Shown in pieces: positions 12,472 through 12,603 of a DNA stretch of 12,603 nt (its first letter is position 1; each line of letters starts with the position of its first letter). A model generated the notes under the pieces. The model was not told the DNA's origin. It did no database searches and was given only the letters and a program-made list of their open reading frames with translations. The stretch comes from Candidatus Saccharimonadota bacterium (lineage in GTDB: Bacteria > Patescibacteriota > Saccharimonadia > Saccharimonadales > UBA4665), in the NCBI GenBank assembly GCA_027314795.1, contig DAHVAE010000017.1, positions 1 to 12,603 on the forward strand, in the 5' to 3' direction. The position numbers and the translations under genes were made by a program.

Positions 12472-12499
12472 ACTATAACATAAGTAGTATAAATTGCAA
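12472..12499 (-). promoter_or_regulatory. Promoter of the GGCT-like operon
   Basis: Minus-strand TTGCAA (12494-12499), a 16-base spacer and TATAGT (12472-12477), nine bases before the ATG. The -35 ends two bases from repeat copy 5, so the cassette carries its promoter right up to its boundary. The very short leader matches the other operons. Confidence 0.55.
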
Positions 12500-12501
12500 C
12501 T

Positions 12502-12540
12502 TGGAGGGCCATCGTGGAAGCTGTAGCAACCGAAATTAGG
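12502..12540 (+). repeat. WRAIV cassette-boundary repeat, copy 5
   Basis: Invariant 14-base start, then WRAIVEAVATEIRAS; the frame stays open for 11 more residues to a TAA. GGAGG-6-GTG is intact, giving a possible 22-residue ORF. The minus-strand gene at the window edge terminates inside the right end of this copy (its TAA is read from ATTAG of the repeat). It marks the boundary to the next module. Confidence 0.87.
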
Positions 12541-12603
12541 GCTTCTTCGCCTTTTCTTGCAACCAATTTGGCGTATCAATAAACCGGATTTCTTCCCAGC
12601 CAT
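12536..12603 (-). CDS. C-terminus of an unidentified protein (5' part outside window)
   Basis: The minus-strand frame entering at the right edge reads GWEEIRFIDTPNWLQEKAKK-P and stops with TAA. The sequence looks like a genuine soluble protein tail, and the segment also has a promoter-free, uninterrupted frame, but 21 residues do not identify a family. Its stop codon lies within repeat copy 5, so the repeat follows immediately at its 3' end, as it does for other minus-strand genes of the array. The competing frame (ATG at 12603) runs through the repeat and an AT-rich promoter, which makes it unlikely. Confidence 0.55.
   Translation of the reverse strand, partial: GWEEIRFIDTPNWLQEKAKKP

Noticed and set aside
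9400..12540. Classical integron attC sites
   Set aside because: GTTAGGT at 9459 fits the GTTRRRY box, but the other repeats lack a matching RYYYAAC...GTTRRRY pair and do not fold as long imperfect hairpins. The array is only integron-like in layout.
9518..12540. CRISPR array
   Set aside because: Intervals of 417-1045 bases contain genes; repeats diverge outside a 14-base core and no cas genes are present.
12463..12603. Longer N-terminus for the GGCT-like protein (ATG at 12603)
   Set aside because: The extra 47 residues run antisense through a boundary repeat and the promoter; another frame there gives a convincing protein tail.

Overview
The window looks like a chromosomal segment from a small-genome bacterium of the Candidate Phyla Radiation, most likely Saccharibacteria or a close relative. 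This is inference, because no rRNA or other phylogenetic marker is present. The support is moderate AT richness, the standard genetic code, short genes packed closely, a type IV prepilin-type N-terminus on a secreted enzyme, and many start codons only 6-10 bases downstream of a -10 box (leaderless transcripts).

Left part (1-6650), ordinary small-genome content: the 3' part of an MFS exporter; a frameshifted glyoxalase/VOC gene; a 54-residue cysteine-rich protein; a GH26-like glycoside hydrolase with a prepilin-type signal; a GNAT acetyltransferase; a three-gene minus-strand operon (SAM methyltransferase, ConA-like lectin/glucanase-fold protein, xylose-isomerase-like TIM barrel); and a 293-residue protein I do not recognise.

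Right part (6650-12603), an accessory region built of small modules. It carries four toxin-antitoxin pairs of different types: RHH+PIN, AbrB+PIN, RelB+RelE and Phd+PIN. It also holds gene debris (a YdeI-family fragment, a decayed IS200/IS605 tnpA with its hairpin, a frameshifted VOC-like gene) and a few orphan genes (an unknown 209-residue protein, a gamma-glutamylcyclotransferase-like protein with an unknown 112-residue partner, and the tail of another gene).

The main find is that the modules are separated by a dispersed direct repeat, always in + orientation. Five good copies (9518, 9935, 10713, 11457, 12502) begin with the identical 14 bases TGGAGGGCCATCGT. At least three decayed copies (6755, 8380, 9448) also lie at module boundaries. 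Read from TGG, every good copy encodes WRAIV-x-(A/V)-(V/I)-A-(T/S)-x-I, and the differences between copies fall mainly at third codon positions. The array therefore resembles an integron-like or tandem-island cassette array whose junction site derives from a protein-coding segment. It lacks recognisable attC structure, and no recombinase lies in the window.

Four toxin-antitoxin or cassette promoters show near-consensus sigma70 boxes placed to give leaderless mRNAs, and three of them carry perfect inverted repeats suited to antitoxin autoregulation. Each cassette thus appears to carry its own promoter rather than rely on a shared one.
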